From Streptomyces sp. NBC_00510 (GTDB taxonomy: Bacteria > Actinomycetota > Actinomycetes > Streptomycetales > Streptomycetaceae), in assembly GCA_036013505.1 (NCBI GenBank), contig CP107851.1, positions 9,038,001-9,102,000 of the forward strand: a stretch of 64,000 nt of DNA, written 5' to 3'. Shown here piece by piece: positions 40,809 through 48,738 of the stretch. Positions within the stretch are counted from its first letter, which is position 1. Each line of letters opens with the position of its first letter. The notes beneath the pieces are model-generated. The model saw nothing but the letters and a program-made list of their open reading frames with translations, did not search any database and was not told the origin of the DNA. A program made the translations under genes and the position numbers.

Positions 40809-40838
40809 GATCAAGGACCCTACGCGAGGAGGCTGTTG

Positions 40839-41735
40839 ATGGTCGAGGAGGACATCCGGGAGGTGTTCGCGGCGGCGGGCGCCGAAGGGCTGCTGCACGC
40901 CGTAGCGGTCGGTGCGGGAGCCGGCGACACGGCCGAGGTCGCCGTCGGCGCGGACGAGCCCGTCGTCCTCGCGTCGGTCGTGAAGATCCTCCTGGTGCTG
41001 GAGTTCGCCCGCCAGGTGGCCGCCGGCCAGCTCGACCCCCGTGAGCGCGTACGGGTCACCGAGGCCGACCGGCTCGGCGGCTGGGGTACCGCGGGATGCG
41101 CCGACGACGTCGAACTCTCGCTCCGCGATCTCGCCCACTTCGCGATGTCGGTCAGCGACAACACCGCGGCGGACCTGCTGCTGGCCCGGATCGGACTGGA
41201 CACCGTACGGCTCCTCGTCGAGGAGCTCGGGCTCACCGGCATCCGGCTCGTGGGCGGCCCCCGGGACGTCCTGGAGTCGATGCTCGCCGACGTCGGGGCC
41301 GGCACCGAAGCGGAGTTCGCGGCCCGTTGGCCCGCCCTGCCGGAGGAACGGAAGCGACGGCTGGCCGTCCTGGACCCCACGCGGACCAACGCCGGCACGC
41401 CCCGGGAGATCACCCGGCTGCTCGGGCTCATCTGGCGAGACGAGGCCGGCCCGCCGCAGGCCTGCGCCTGGGTCAGGGAGCTGATGGGCCGGCAGGTCTT
41501 CCGGCACCGGATGGTCTCCGGCTTCCCCGGCGAGGTGACGGTGGCCGCCAAGACCGGCACGCTGCCCGGTCTGCACCTGGAGGCGGGGGTCGTCGGCCAC
41601 CCGGACGGCGGGCGCTACGCGGTCGCCGTCTTCGCCCGCACCCGCGAACTGACCGCGGTACGCCCCGCGGTGGACTCCGCGATCGGCGCGGCCGCCCGGA
41701 TCGCGGTGGACTTCCTGCGGGCCAACCGCCGCTGA
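40839..41735 (+). CDS. Class-A-beta-lactamase-fold serine hydrolase, no signal peptide
   Basis: A 298-residue penicillin-recognising fold protein with S46-x-x-K49 (SVVK), S106-D-N108 and K238-T-G240 all present. I cannot find an E-x-x-x-N omega-loop motif with the deacylating Glu166 of true class A enzymes; the region reads 'LDPTRTNAGTPREI'. There is also no signal peptide at the GGAGG-preceded ATG 40839. It is thus probably a related serine hydrolase or esterase rather than a proven beta-lactamase. It is divergent from the LysR gene. Confidence 0.8.
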   Translation: MVEEDIREVFAAAGAEGLLHAVAVGAGAGDTAEVAVGADEPVVLASVVKILLVLEFARQVAAGQLDPRERVRVTEADRLGGWGTAGCADDVELSLRDLAHFAMSVSDNTAADLLLARIGLDTVRLLVEELGLTGIRLVGGPRDVLESMLADVGAGTEAEFAARWPALPEERKRRLAVLDPTRTNAGTPREITRLLGLIWRDEAGPPQACAWVRELMGRQVFRHRMVSGFPGEVTVAAKTGTLPGLHLEAGVVGHPDGGRYAVAVFARTRELTAVRPAVDSAIGAAARIAVDFLRANRR

Positions 41736-41818
41736 CCTGCACTCATAGTGGATCGCGTATCAGGCGTGCGGAATTCCGGTCTTGGACGCGGGCGCCCCTG
41801 CCTTGATCTTCTGAGGCC

Positions 41819-42823
41819 ATGAGCGACGACAGTGACGCACGAGACGTGAAGAGGTTCGGACGGCGCACGATGCTGCGGGGTGCCGCGCTGTCCGCGACCA
41901 CCCCGCTGCTGCCGGGCACGGTGTCCACGGCGGCAGCGGCGGCACCCGCGGCCCGGCGCGGGGCCCCGGACGCCGGCGCGGCGACCTTCCGCTGGCTGGG
42001 CACCGCGGGCTGGCGCATCGACGTCTCCGGCCGGACCGTGCTCTTCGACCCTTACGTCACACGGTTCCCCACCGGGCTCTTCACCGGGGCCTTCGACCCC
42101 GCCACCCGGCTGCGGACCGATGAGGCCGCGGTCCGGGAGCGCGTCGGCCACCCCGAACTCGTGCTCGTCAGCCACTCGCACTGGGACCACCTCGCCGACG
42201 TGCCGTACATCGCCTCCTCCACCGGCGCCCGGGTCGTCGGCACGGAGACCACCTACCACCTGCTGGTCGCCCTCGGCGTCGACCCGGCGCGGATCTCGGT
42301 GGTGAAGGGCGGCGAAGTGCTGGACTTCGACGGCATCGTGGTGGAGGTCGTCGCGAGCCTCCACAGCCGGAACAAGGGGTACTCCTACTTCGCCCCCGGC
42401 AGGCACGCCGCACCGCCCCCGGCCCGCCCGGAGACCATCGCCGACCTTCCTGAGGGCGACACCCTCGCCTTCCAGGTCACGGCAGGTGCCGAGGGGCCCT
42501 CGGCGTTCCTGATGGGCGCCAGTGACTTCAGCGAGCGCGCGGCCCGGGGACTGCGCCCGGACCTGGCCATGGTCGCCGTACCGACCAGCGCCTCGACGCA
42601 CCAGTACGTCCCCCGGTTGCTGCGGGCGCTCGGCGACCCCGGCGTCGTCGTGCCCGTGCACTGGGACGACTTCGAGCGGCCGCTGGACCTGGAGCCGAGG
42701 CCCGACCCGTCGGCGGACGTCGGGGCCTTCACCGCGCAGGTCCGCCGCGAGTCGCCCGCGACGCGCGTCGTCGTCCCCGACTACCGCACCCTCTACGGCG
42801 CGGACATGCGGCCGGTTCCCTGA
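41819..42823 (+). CDS. Tat-exported metallo-beta-lactamase-fold hydrolase
   Basis: A 334-residue protein. The twin-arginine signal 'FGRRTMLRGAALSATTPLLPG' at residues 13-33 is followed by an MBL domain with 'VLVSHSHWDHLADV' (HxHxDH metal ligands), 'VEVVASLHSRNKG', 'FLMGASDFSE' and 'VVVPVHWDDFERPLD' (terminal His). It resembles UPF0173/UlaG-like lipoprotein-type hydrolases. The substrate is unknown. An 83-bp gap separates it from the serine hydrolase upstream; they may be co-transcribed. Confidence 0.87.
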   Translation: MSDDSDARDVKRFGRRTMLRGAALSATTPLLPGTVSTAAAAAPAARRGAPDAGAATFRWLGTAGWRIDVSGRTVLFDPYVTRFPTGLFTGAFDPATRLRTDEAAVRERVGHPELVLVSHSHWDHLADVPYIASSTGARVVGTETTYHLLVALGVDPARISVVKGGEVLDFDGIVVEVVASLHSRNKGYSYFAPGRHAAPPPARPETIADLPEGDTLAFQVTAGAEGPSAFLMGASDFSERAARGLRPDLAMVAVPTSASTHQYVPRLLRALGDPGVVVPVHWDDFERPLDLEPRPDPSADVGAFTAQVRRESPATRVVVPDYRTLYGADMRPVP

Positions 42824-42854
42824 CGGCCGGTTCCCGGACCGCGCGCGGGGCCGG

Positions 42855-43364
42855 TCAGGCCCCTACGGCGCCGTCGACGCCCTCGCGGAGGAAGTCCGCG
42901 TGCCCGTTGTGACGGCCGTACTCCAGGAGCACGTGCACCATGACCATCCGCAGGGAGACGTCCTCGCCCCAGCGCGGCTGGTGCCCGGCCAGGTCCAGGG
43001 ACCCGGCCGCCTCCTCGATCCGCCGGGAGTTCGCCACCTCGGCCTCCCAGGCCGTGAAGGCCTCGGCGCGGGTGGACGCGCTCGCGTCGTAGGCCGCCTG
43101 GAAGTCGATCCTGTCGGACCAGACCATGGGCGCGTCGTTGTCCTCGAACACCCGGCGGAACCAGGCGCGTTCCACCTCCGCCATGTGCCGGACGAGCCCG
43201 AGCAGCGAGAGCGTGGACGGAGGCATCGACTGCCGCCGCAGTTCCTCGTCCGTGAGCCCCCGGCACTTCATGGCCAGCGTGGCCCGGTGGTAGTCGAGGA
43301 ACGCCCGGAGCGTCTCGCGCTCCCCGCCGAGCAGCGGCGGGCCCACGCGGTCGTCGTCGGTCAC
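42855..43364 (-). CDS. DinB-family (DUF664) protein
   Basis: A 169-residue four-helix DinB-fold protein. Family blocks are 'RETLRAFLDYHRATLAMKCRGLTDEEL', 'SLLGLVRHMAEVERAWFRR' (metal-binding His) and 'SLRMVMVHVLLEYGRHNGHADFLRE' (two more His), consistent with a metal site. Actinomycete members include mycothiol-dependent transferases, but most are uncharacterised. I chose GTG 43364, which has AGGAAG upstream; the open frame continues further without a family match. Confidence 0.88.
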   Translation of the reverse strand: MTDDDRVGPPLLGGERETLRAFLDYHRATLAMKCRGLTDEELRRQSMPPSTLSLLGLVRHMAEVERAWFRRVFEDNDAPMVWSDRIDFQAAYDASASTRAEAFTAWEAEVANSRRIEEAAGSLDLAGHQPRWGEDVSLRMVMVHVLLEYGRHNGHADFLREGVDGAVGA

Positions 43365-43449
43365 TGATGCCCACTTCCTGCGTCGCGGTCGTGGAGGCCA
43401 GGCTCTCACCCCGGCCTCGCGCCAGGCCCCCGCATCACGGTGGGCTAGG

Positions 43450-43467
43450 ATTGAAGAGTTCTTCAAT
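43450..43467. promoter_or_regulatory. ArsR operator overlapping -10 box
   Basis: ATTGAAGA-GT-TCTTCAAT is a perfect palindrome with 8-bp arms. It overlaps the last two bases of a consensus -10 box TAGGAT (43446-43451) and lies 25 bp before the ArsR start. A closely related site occurs before sulP (46688-46705). Confidence 0.75.
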
Positions 43468-43492
43468 TGGCGAATCTCTCCAGAAGGTACGG

Positions 43493-43894
43493 GTGGTCCG
43501 GGTGCAGGTTCCGCTCTACCAGGCCAAGGCGGAGTTCTTCCGCATGCTCGGGCACCCCGTGCGCATCCGCGTCCTGGAACTCCTGCAGGACGGGCCCAAG
43601 CCGGTGCGGGACCTCCTCAACGCCATGGAGATCGAGCCCTCCAGCCTCTCCCAGCAGCTCGCCGTACTGCGCCGCTCCGGCATCGTGACCGCCACGCGCA
43701 CCGGCTCCACCGTGGTGTACGAGCTGGCGGGCGGCGACGTGGCGGAACTGCTCCGGGCGGCCCGCAGGATCCTCACGGAGCTGCTGACCGGGCAGCAGGA
43801 CCTGCTGGCCGAGCTGAAGCAGACCGAGGAAGGCCCCGCCGTCCGTACGCCCGGCCCGCCCGGCCCGCCCGGCAAGGCCGGTGACGCCGCGTGA
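43493..43894 (+). CDS. ArsR-family transcriptional repressor
   Basis: A 133-residue winged-helix repressor: 'AKAEFFRMLGHPVRIRVLELLQDGPKPV', recognition helix 'EPSSLSQQLAVLRRSGIVT' and wing 'RTGSTVVYELA'. The metal-site Cys pair of ArsR is absent, so it senses something else. The C-terminus is a Pro/Gly tail. GTG 43493 has AGAAGG 5 bases upstream. A perfect palindrome overlaps its -10 box, so autorepression is likely, and a similar site before the SulP gene suggests a shared regulon. The stop overlaps a DUF6126 gene by 4 bp. Confidence 0.9.
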   Translation: MVRVQVPLYQAKAEFFRMLGHPVRIRVLELLQDGPKPVRDLLNAMEIEPSSLSQQLAVLRRSGIVTATRTGSTVVYELAGGDVAELLRAARRILTELLTGQQDLLAELKQTEEGPAVRTPGPPGPPGKAGDAA

Positions 43895-44046
43895 GCGCCG
43901 GGACCGGCTCCGGTAGGGACACGAGCGGCGAGAAGTACAAGCAGCGGGCGGGGCTGCTGCGCGTCCTCGTCTACGTCTTCGTCACCCACTTCATCGCCGG
44001 TTTCATCACCCTGCTGTTCTACCTGGGGCAGCACGCTCCCAAGTGA
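43891..44046 (+). CDS. DUF6126-type single-TM small protein
   Basis: A 51-residue protein. The N-terminal ~20 residues are hydrophilic (ending GEKYKQRAG), then comes one membrane helix ('VLVYVFVTHFIAGFITLLFYLG'). It matches my memory of the DUF6126 family found beside ArsR/SulP genes in Streptomyces. The GTG start overlaps the ArsR stop (GTGA), so it is translationally coupled. A role in modulating the regulator or the transporter is possible but unknown. Confidence 0.75.
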   Translation: MSAGTGSGRDTSGEKYKQRAGLLRVLVYVFVTHFIAGFITLLFYLGQHAPK

Positions 44047-44059
44047 GGGGGCCACGGGT

Positions 44060-44485
44060 TCACGCCGTGTGCAGCGGCAGGGTGACCCATATGCCCTTGC
44101 CGCCGGTGCCGGGGTCGGGGAGCACCGCGGCGGTGCCCCCGCATTCGGCGGTGACCTCGGCGACCATGGCCAGCCCGCCTCCGGTCGCGGCGGCGCGGAG
44201 CAGGTCCGGCCGGTGGGGATGCAGGTCGTACACGGCGAGGGCGAGCACCCCGCCGCCCGTCGCGTAGACGACGTCCAGGCTGGGGGAGACCCCGGCGGCG
44301 TGCCGGACGCTGTTCGCGACCAGTTCGCTGAGGATCAGCAGGGCCCGGCCCAGCACCGCGTCGCCCGGGCCGACGCCCCAGGAGGTGTAGACGTACTCGC
44401 CCGTCCTGCGGGCCACGGTCACGGACAGGGGCGCCGTCGGGAGGGTCAGCACATGGCGGCGCTGCAGCATGGCGCGAGCGGTCAC
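44060..44485 (-). CDS. Anti-sigma-type HATPase
   Basis: A 141-residue HATPase_c_2 protein with N-box 'ALLILSELVANSVRHAAGVSP' and G elements 'ALAVYDLHPHRPDL', 'GGGLAMVAEV' and 'GGKGIWVTLPL'. GTG 44485 overlaps the upstream PNPOx-like gene's stop by 4 bp, which I take as the start; ATG 44470 is an alternative. It is the third gene of a coupled SulP-PNPOx-HATPase unit. Confidence 0.83.
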   Translation of the reverse strand: MTARAMLQRRHVLTLPTAPLSVTVARRTGEYVYTSWGVGPGDAVLGRALLILSELVANSVRHAAGVSPSLDVVYATGGGVLALAVYDLHPHRPDLLRAAATGGGLAMVAEVTAECGGTAAVLPDPGTGGKGIWVTLPLHTA

Positions 44486-44883
44486 CGGGCGCCGCCGAGC
44501 CGGTGCCCCTGGAGCGTGAGGGGGTGGATCCGCAGCAGGGTGTCGTGCGGGCCGTGGACCCAGCCGCTGAGCGTGCGCCGGTAGTGGGCGGCCTCGTGGG
44601 CGTCGCTGAGGTCCTGGGCGGGTCCGGTGGCCGTGACCGACCAGCCGGTGCCCGAGGCCCGGTGGAACCGGTCGCAGTGGTACGTCACGTCGCCGCCCTG
44701 CGTCACCGCGGTGAGCGGGACGGGTGCGCGGACGACGAGCGCGCCGTACTCCAGGACGTGTACGGCGGGGCGGACGACCACCGTGCCGCGCAGCAGGTAC
44801 ACCAGGCGGCCGCTGCCGGCCCCTTCCAGCAGCCACAGCGCCTCCGCCCCGGTCAGGTCGGTCATGCGGGACGCGGGACTCAT
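44482..44883 (-). CDS. Pyridoxamine-5'-phosphate-oxidase-fold (flavin/F420-binding-like) protein
   Basis: A 133-residue split-barrel protein of the kind found in Streptomyces stress loci: 'DLTGAEALWLLEGAGSGRLVYLLRGTVVVRPAVHVLEYGALVVRA', 'VTYHCDRFHRASGTGWSVTATGPAQD'. Such proteins bind FMN, heme or F420, or have lost binding. ATG 44883 overlaps the SulP stop (ATGA), and its own stop overlaps the HATPase start (GTGA). Confidence 0.8.
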   Translation of the reverse strand: MSPASRMTDLTGAEALWLLEGAGSGRLVYLLRGTVVVRPAVHVLEYGALVVRAPVPLTAVTQGGDVTYHCDRFHRASGTGWSVTATGPAQDLSDAHEAAHYRRTLSGWVHGPHDTLLRIHPLTLQGHRLGGAR

Positions 44884-46577
44884 CCGGCGGCCTCCCCCCG
44901 CAGCACACCGGCCCGGTGCAACCGGGCGCGGGCCGCGCGGACGGCCTCCGGGGCCGTGGCGTGCACCAGGTCCGCGTCCCGCAGCGCGTCCAGCACGCCC
45001 AGCGCGTCCAGCGCGTGCCGCTGTCCGGGCCGGAGGCCGGACGCCAGCACCGTGATGCCGCGGCGGTTCAGCCGCTCGATGGCGTCCTTGAGGACCAGGG
45101 CGCCGGTGGCGTCGACGTGGGTGACGCGGGAGAGCCGCAGGATGACCACCGACACGTCGGCGACCTCGGTGAGTTCGAGCAGGGAACGGTGGGCGGCGGC
45201 GAAGAACAGGGGTCCGTCGATGCGGAAGGCCACGATGTGCTCGGCGAGCAGGGCGTGTTCCCCGGCGCCGTGCCCGTCCGCCGGACCCTCGTGCAGCGGC
45301 ACCCGATCCAGCCGGACCTGCCGCGCCACCGCGCGCAGCGCCAGGGCCCCGGCCACCACCAGCCCGATGACGACCGCGTACGTCAGGTCCACGGCCAGCG
45401 TCGCGGCCGCGGTCAGCAGCAGGACCGCGCCGTCGGCGCGGGTCGCCCGGGCCATCGCTCGCAGCGATCCGACCTCGACCATCCGGATCGCGGTGGCGAG
45501 CAGCACCCCTGCTAGCGCCGCCAGCGGGATGCTCCCCACCAGCGGAGCGGCGACGAAGACGATCACCGCCAGGACGGCGGCGTGGGTCAGCGCGGCCAGC
45601 CGCGAGCCCGCTCCGGTACGGACGTTGACGGCGGTGCGGGCGATCGCCGCCGTGGCCGGCACCCCGCCGAACAGCGGGACGACCAGGTTCGCCAGGCCCT
45701 GGCCGAACAATTCCCGGTCCGGGTCGTGGCACTGTCCGCGCGTCATCCCGTCCGCGACGGTCGCCGACAGCAGCGACTCCAGGGCGGCCAGGGCCGCGAC
45801 CGCCACGGCCGGTGCCAGCAGTGAGGGGAGCGCGCCCGGGTCGAGGAACCCCAGGGAAGGCGCGGGCAGGCCGGACGGCAGGTGCCCGATGTGTGCCACC
45901 GGAAGGTCCGCGGCCTCGGCGGCGATCGTGACCACGACGACGGCCGGCAACGAGAACGGCAGGCGCGGGCGCCACCTGGCACCCGCCAAGATGGTGCCGG
46001 CCACCGCCGCCGAGAGCGCGAGGGACGCCCAGTGGGGGTGGGCCAGGAACTCCCGTACGGCCCGCAGGGCCACGGCCGCGGCCTTCTCGCCGTCCGGCGT
46101 GGGCACCCCGAGGGCCGCCGGCACCTGCTGCAGCCCGATCACACACGCGATCCCGAGGGTGAAGCCCTCCACGACGGGCGCCGGCACGTAGCGCATGTAC
46201 CGGCCGGCGCGCAGCAGGGCCAGCCCGATGAGCAGCGCACCGGCCATCAGGCCCACGGTCAGGACCCCGCCGGGCCCGTACCGGGCGACGATGGGGACCA
46301 GCACTACGGTCATCGCCCCGGTCGGCCCGGAGACCTGCACGTTCGATCCGCCGAACAGGGCCGCCACCGACCCCGCCACCACAGCCGTGGCCAGTCCGGC
46401 CTCCGCCCCGAGCCCTGAGGAGACTCCGAACGCCAGCGCGAGCGGCAGGGCCACCACCGCCACGGTCAATCCGGCGAGCAGGTCGCGGCGGGGCTGCCGC
46501 CGCATCGCCGTCAGATCGCCCCGCGCGGGCAGCAACGCGCGTACGGAGCCCCAGATTCGCCCTGCCAGCCAAGTCAC
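44880..46577 (-). CDS. SulP-family anion transporter with STAS domain
   Basis: A 565-residue protein. Ten to twelve membrane helices carry SulP motifs such as 'NVQVSGPTGAMTVVLVPI', 'EGFTLGIACVIGLQQ', 'GQGLANLVVPLFGGVPATAAIARTAVN' (signature) and 'AVDLTYAVVIGLVVAGAL'. A C-terminal STAS domain of ~105 residues contains 'DVSVVILRLSRVTHVDATGALVL'. Substrates in the family are sulfate, bicarbonate or other anions. The start is a GTG. A near-copy of the ArsR operator lies 111 bp upstream. It heads a three-gene unit with 4-bp overlaps. Confidence 0.92.
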   Translation of the reverse strand: MTWLAGRIWGSVRALLPARGDLTAMRRQPRRDLLAGLTVAVVALPLALAFGVSSGLGAEAGLATAVVAGSVAALFGGSNVQVSGPTGAMTVVLVPIVARYGPGGVLTVGLMAGALLIGLALLRAGRYMRYVPAPVVEGFTLGIACVIGLQQVPAALGVPTPDGEKAAAVALRAVREFLAHPHWASLALSAAVAGTILAGARWRPRLPFSLPAVVVVTIAAEAADLPVAHIGHLPSGLPAPSLGFLDPGALPSLLAPAVAVAALAALESLLSATVADGMTRGQCHDPDRELFGQGLANLVVPLFGGVPATAAIARTAVNVRTGAGSRLAALTHAAVLAVIVFVAAPLVGSIPLAALAGVLLATAIRMVEVGSLRAMARATRADGAVLLLTAAATLAVDLTYAVVIGLVVAGALALRAVARQVRLDRVPLHEGPADGHGAGEHALLAEHIVAFRIDGPLFFAAAHRSLLELTEVADVSVVILRLSRVTHVDATGALVLKDAIERLNRRGITVLASGLRPGQRHALDALGVLDALRDADLVHATAPEAVRAARARLHRAGVLRGEAAG

Positions 46578-46687
46578 CGTGCGAAGACACCGGCCCCGTC
46601 GTCCCTCGCCCCGGCCGGTTGCCGGGAACGGCCCGCAGCCGTGCCCCGCGTTTCCCGTTACGGCACAGCGGGATCATCATGTAGCGA

Positions 46688-46705
46688 ATTGAAGATTTTT
46701 GCAAT
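46688..46705. promoter_or_regulatory. ArsR-type operator upstream of sulP
   Basis: ATTGAAGA-TT-TTTGCAAT keeps one arm and the spacing of the perfect palindrome at 43450-43467, with two changes in the other arm. It lies in an AT-rich patch 111 bp upstream of the SulP GTG. Confidence 0.6.
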
Positions 46706-46765
46706 TTGTGGATCCGAGGGCCGGCCGGACCCTCCGGCGGCGTCCCTGGCGAACCCGCGTGCGTC

Positions 46766-46936
46766 GAGGAGGCGCAGCGGGAGGGAGACCTGGATCCGGG
46801 GGCCGATCCGCGGGAGCTCGGCAGGCTGATGCTGGCCGTCCTGCAGAGGATGGAGTTCCTCGCCAAGACCCGCATGGACGCGTCGGGGCTGCTGCGGATC
46901 GGGCGGGCGGCGCCGGCCCGCCTCCCGCGCCCCTGA
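46766..46936 (+). pseudogene. TetR-family regulator remnant (C-terminal end only)
   Basis: About 55 codons read as the C-terminal helices of a TetR/AcrR effector domain ('GDLDPGADPRELGRLMLAVLQRMEFLAKT') and end LPRP-stop. No HTH or start is found upstream; the sequence before it leads into the sulP promoter. It is probably a truncated gene left beside the intact TetR gene that follows 50 bp later. Confidence 0.6.
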
Positions 46937-46950
46937 CCGGCGCGGTATCA

Positions 46951-46962
46951 TAACGGTCGTTA
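46951..46962. promoter_or_regulatory. Short palindrome before TetR gene
   Basis: TAACG-GT-CGTTA lies 25 bp upstream of the TetR ATG, placed where an autoregulatory operator would be. Confidence 0.4.
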
Positions 46963-46986
46963 CAGATCGCCGGGCAGGAGGCCACC

Positions 46987-47589
46987 ATGGCGGGAGGACG
47001 GCCGCGCGCCTTCGACGTCGACGAAGTGCTGGACCGGGCGCTCGAGGTGTTCTGGCGCCAAGGCTACGAGGGCACCGGGATCTCGGACCTGACCCGGGCC
47101 ATGGGCATCAACCCGCCGAGCCTGTACGGCGCCTTCGGCAACAAGGAGGAGCTGTTCAAGCGGGTCCTCGACCACTACGCCGACGGCCCTGCCCGCTACA
47201 TCCGCGAGGCGTTCGCCGAGTCCGACACGCGCCGCGTCGTCGAGCGGCTGCTGCACGGCGCCGCGGACGCCACGACCCGGCCCGACTGTCCTCCGGGCTG
47301 CCTCACCGTTCAGGGAGGCCTCGCCGCGTCGCCCGGGTCGGAGACCGTGCGCGCGGAACTCACCGCCCGCCGGGCGGCCGGCGAGGCGGCGCTCCGGCTG
47401 AGGCTGGAGAAGGCGCGGGCGGACGGGGAACTGCCCGCCGACGCCGATCCGGCCGATCTCGCCCGCTACTTCATCGCGGTGTACCAGGGCGTCGCCGTGC
47501 AGGCCGCGGGCGGCGCGACCCGTGAGGAACTGCACCGGGTCGTCGATCTCGCGTTGGGCGCCTGGCCCGCGGAGCCGGCGGCCGGCTGA
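46987..47589 (+). CDS. TetR/AcrR-family transcriptional regulator
   Basis: A 200-residue regulator. The HTH at residues ~8-52 reads 'VDEVLDRALEVFWRQGYEGTGISDLTRAMGINPPSLYGAFGNKEELFKRVLD'. The effector domain has 'CPPGCLTVQGGLAASPGS' with two Cys and a C-terminal TetR_C fold ('ADPADLARYFIAVYQGVAVQAAGGATREEL'). ATG follows CAGGAGG. It probably regulates the nearby oxidoreductase genes (LLM enzyme, SDRs); a GTAACA/TGTTAC palindrome before the first SDR is a candidate site. Confidence 0.92.
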   Translation: MAGGRPRAFDVDEVLDRALEVFWRQGYEGTGISDLTRAMGINPPSLYGAFGNKEELFKRVLDHYADGPARYIREAFAESDTRRVVERLLHGAADATTRPDCPPGCLTVQGGLAASPGSETVRAELTARRAAGEAALRLRLEKARADGELPADADPADLARYFIAVYQGVAVQAAGGATREELHRVVDLALGAWPAEPAAG

Positions 47590-47615
47590 CACCGCCGAAG
47601 GGGAGGTCCGCGGGC

Positions 47616-47780
47616 GTGAGCGCCAACACCAGGCTGACCATCGCCGCCCACGTGCTCACGTGGACGGCGATGGACCAGCGTGACGACGGCCCGGCGGCCG
47701 CGTCGGAGCGGATCGCGGGCAGCGTCAACACCAAGCCCATCGCCGACGTGCTCCGCGACACGCTCGCCCAGCGGCGCTGA
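47616..47780 (+). pseudogene. Rrf2-family regulator with internal deletion
   Basis: A 54-codon open frame with a GTG start and GGGGAGG upstream. The first ~40 residues are the Rrf2 N-terminus ('NTRLTIAAHVLTWTAMD', 'SERIAGSVNTKP'). The next residues jump to what looks like an Rrf2 C-terminal helix ('IADVLRDTLAQRR'). Normal Rrf2 proteins are 130-160 residues, so about 90 residues are missing, in frame. A short product may still be made, but it lacks most of the winged helix. Confidence 0.65.
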
Positions 47781-47792
47781 CCGGCCCCTGGC

Positions 47793-48650
47793 TCAGCGGG
47801 CGAGGGCGGCGAGTTCCCGCCACCGCGCCAGCGGGAGGGCGGAGTCCGCGGTGATGACGTGGAGGCAGACGTGATCGGCGCCGGCCTGGTGGTGGGCGCG
47901 GACGCGGGCGCCGATGGCCTCGGTGTCCCCCCAGGCCACGACGGCGTCGATGAGCCGGTCGCTGCCGCCGCCGGCCAGGTCGTCCTCGGTGAAGCCCTGG
48001 CGGAGCAGGCTGCGGGCGTAGTGATCCATGGCGAGGAACGCCCCGAGGAAGTCCCGGGCGGCGGCACGGGCCCTGGCAGGGTCGCGCTCCGGCACGACCG
48101 CCTGATAGGGCGCCAGGAGGGGGCCGGGTCCGAGCAGTTCCCTGGCCGCCGCCGAGTGCTCGGGGGTGACCATGAACGGGTGCACACCCGCGGTGCGTCG
48201 TCCCGCGAGCCGGACCATCTTCGGCCCCAGCGCGGCCATGACGCGCTCCTCGGCCCGTACGGGGGCCGGGGCGCCGTCGAGCTCGTCCAGGTAGGCGTCC
48301 ATGTCCGACAGCGGCCGGTAGGGGTGCCCCGCGCCGCGTGCGGCTGCCGCGTCGCTGACGCCGAGGCCGAGGAGGAGCCGGCGGTCGTACCGCTGCTGCA
48401 GCCGCGCGTGTCCCGCAGCCATCTCCGCTGCCCGGTGGCGCCAGATGCTGAGCACTCCGACCGCGACGCGCGCGGTGCGGGTGGCGCGGAGCAGCCGTTC
48501 CGAGTCGCCGAGGATGTCGCCGCCGCCGAGTCCCGGGATCCACAAGGCACCCCAGCCCATCGCGTCGAGTTCGGCTGCGGCGTCCTCGATCGCTCCCGGA
48601 TCGGCCGTGCGCAGCTCGATGCTCCAGATCCCTGTCCGTCCCATGTCCAT
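47793..48650 (-). CDS. LLM-class F420-dependent oxidoreductase (TIGR03620-like)
   Basis: A 285-residue luciferase-like TIM-barrel enzyme: 'RTGIWSIELRTADPGAIEDAAAELDAMGWGALWIPGLGGGD', 'ARVAVGVLSIWRHRAAEMAAGHARL', 'RLLLGLGVSD' and 'MAALGPKMVRLAGRRTAGVHPFMVTPEHS'. These enzymes use F420 (or FMN). It starts at ATG 48650 or 48644 with no clear ribosome site. It is 88 bp downstream of an SDR gene on the same strand and is probably part of the same unit. Confidence 0.87.
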   Translation of the reverse strand: MDMGRTGIWSIELRTADPGAIEDAAAELDAMGWGALWIPGLGGGDILGDSERLLRATRTARVAVGVLSIWRHRAAEMAAGHARLQQRYDRRLLLGLGVSDAAAARGAGHPYRPLSDMDAYLDELDGAPAPVRAEERVMAALGPKMVRLAGRRTAGVHPFMVTPEHSAAARELLGPGPLLAPYQAVVPERDPARARAAARDFLGAFLAMDHYARSLLRQGFTEDDLAGGGSDRLIDAVVAWGDTEAIGARVRAHHQAGADHVCLHVITADSALPLARWRELAALAR

Positions 48651-48738
48651 CGCGTGTGTCCCGTCTGTGCTGGTGGTGCCGGTGCGTACGGCTGGCGCCG
48701 AGGCCTCCCCACCGCGGACGGGGAGGCCTCGGTGACGG

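Noticed and set aside
40839..41735. Calling this a class A beta-lactamase resistance gene
   Set aside because: SxxK, SDN and KTG are present, but there is no signal peptide and no recognisable Glu166 motif, so resistance is not supported.
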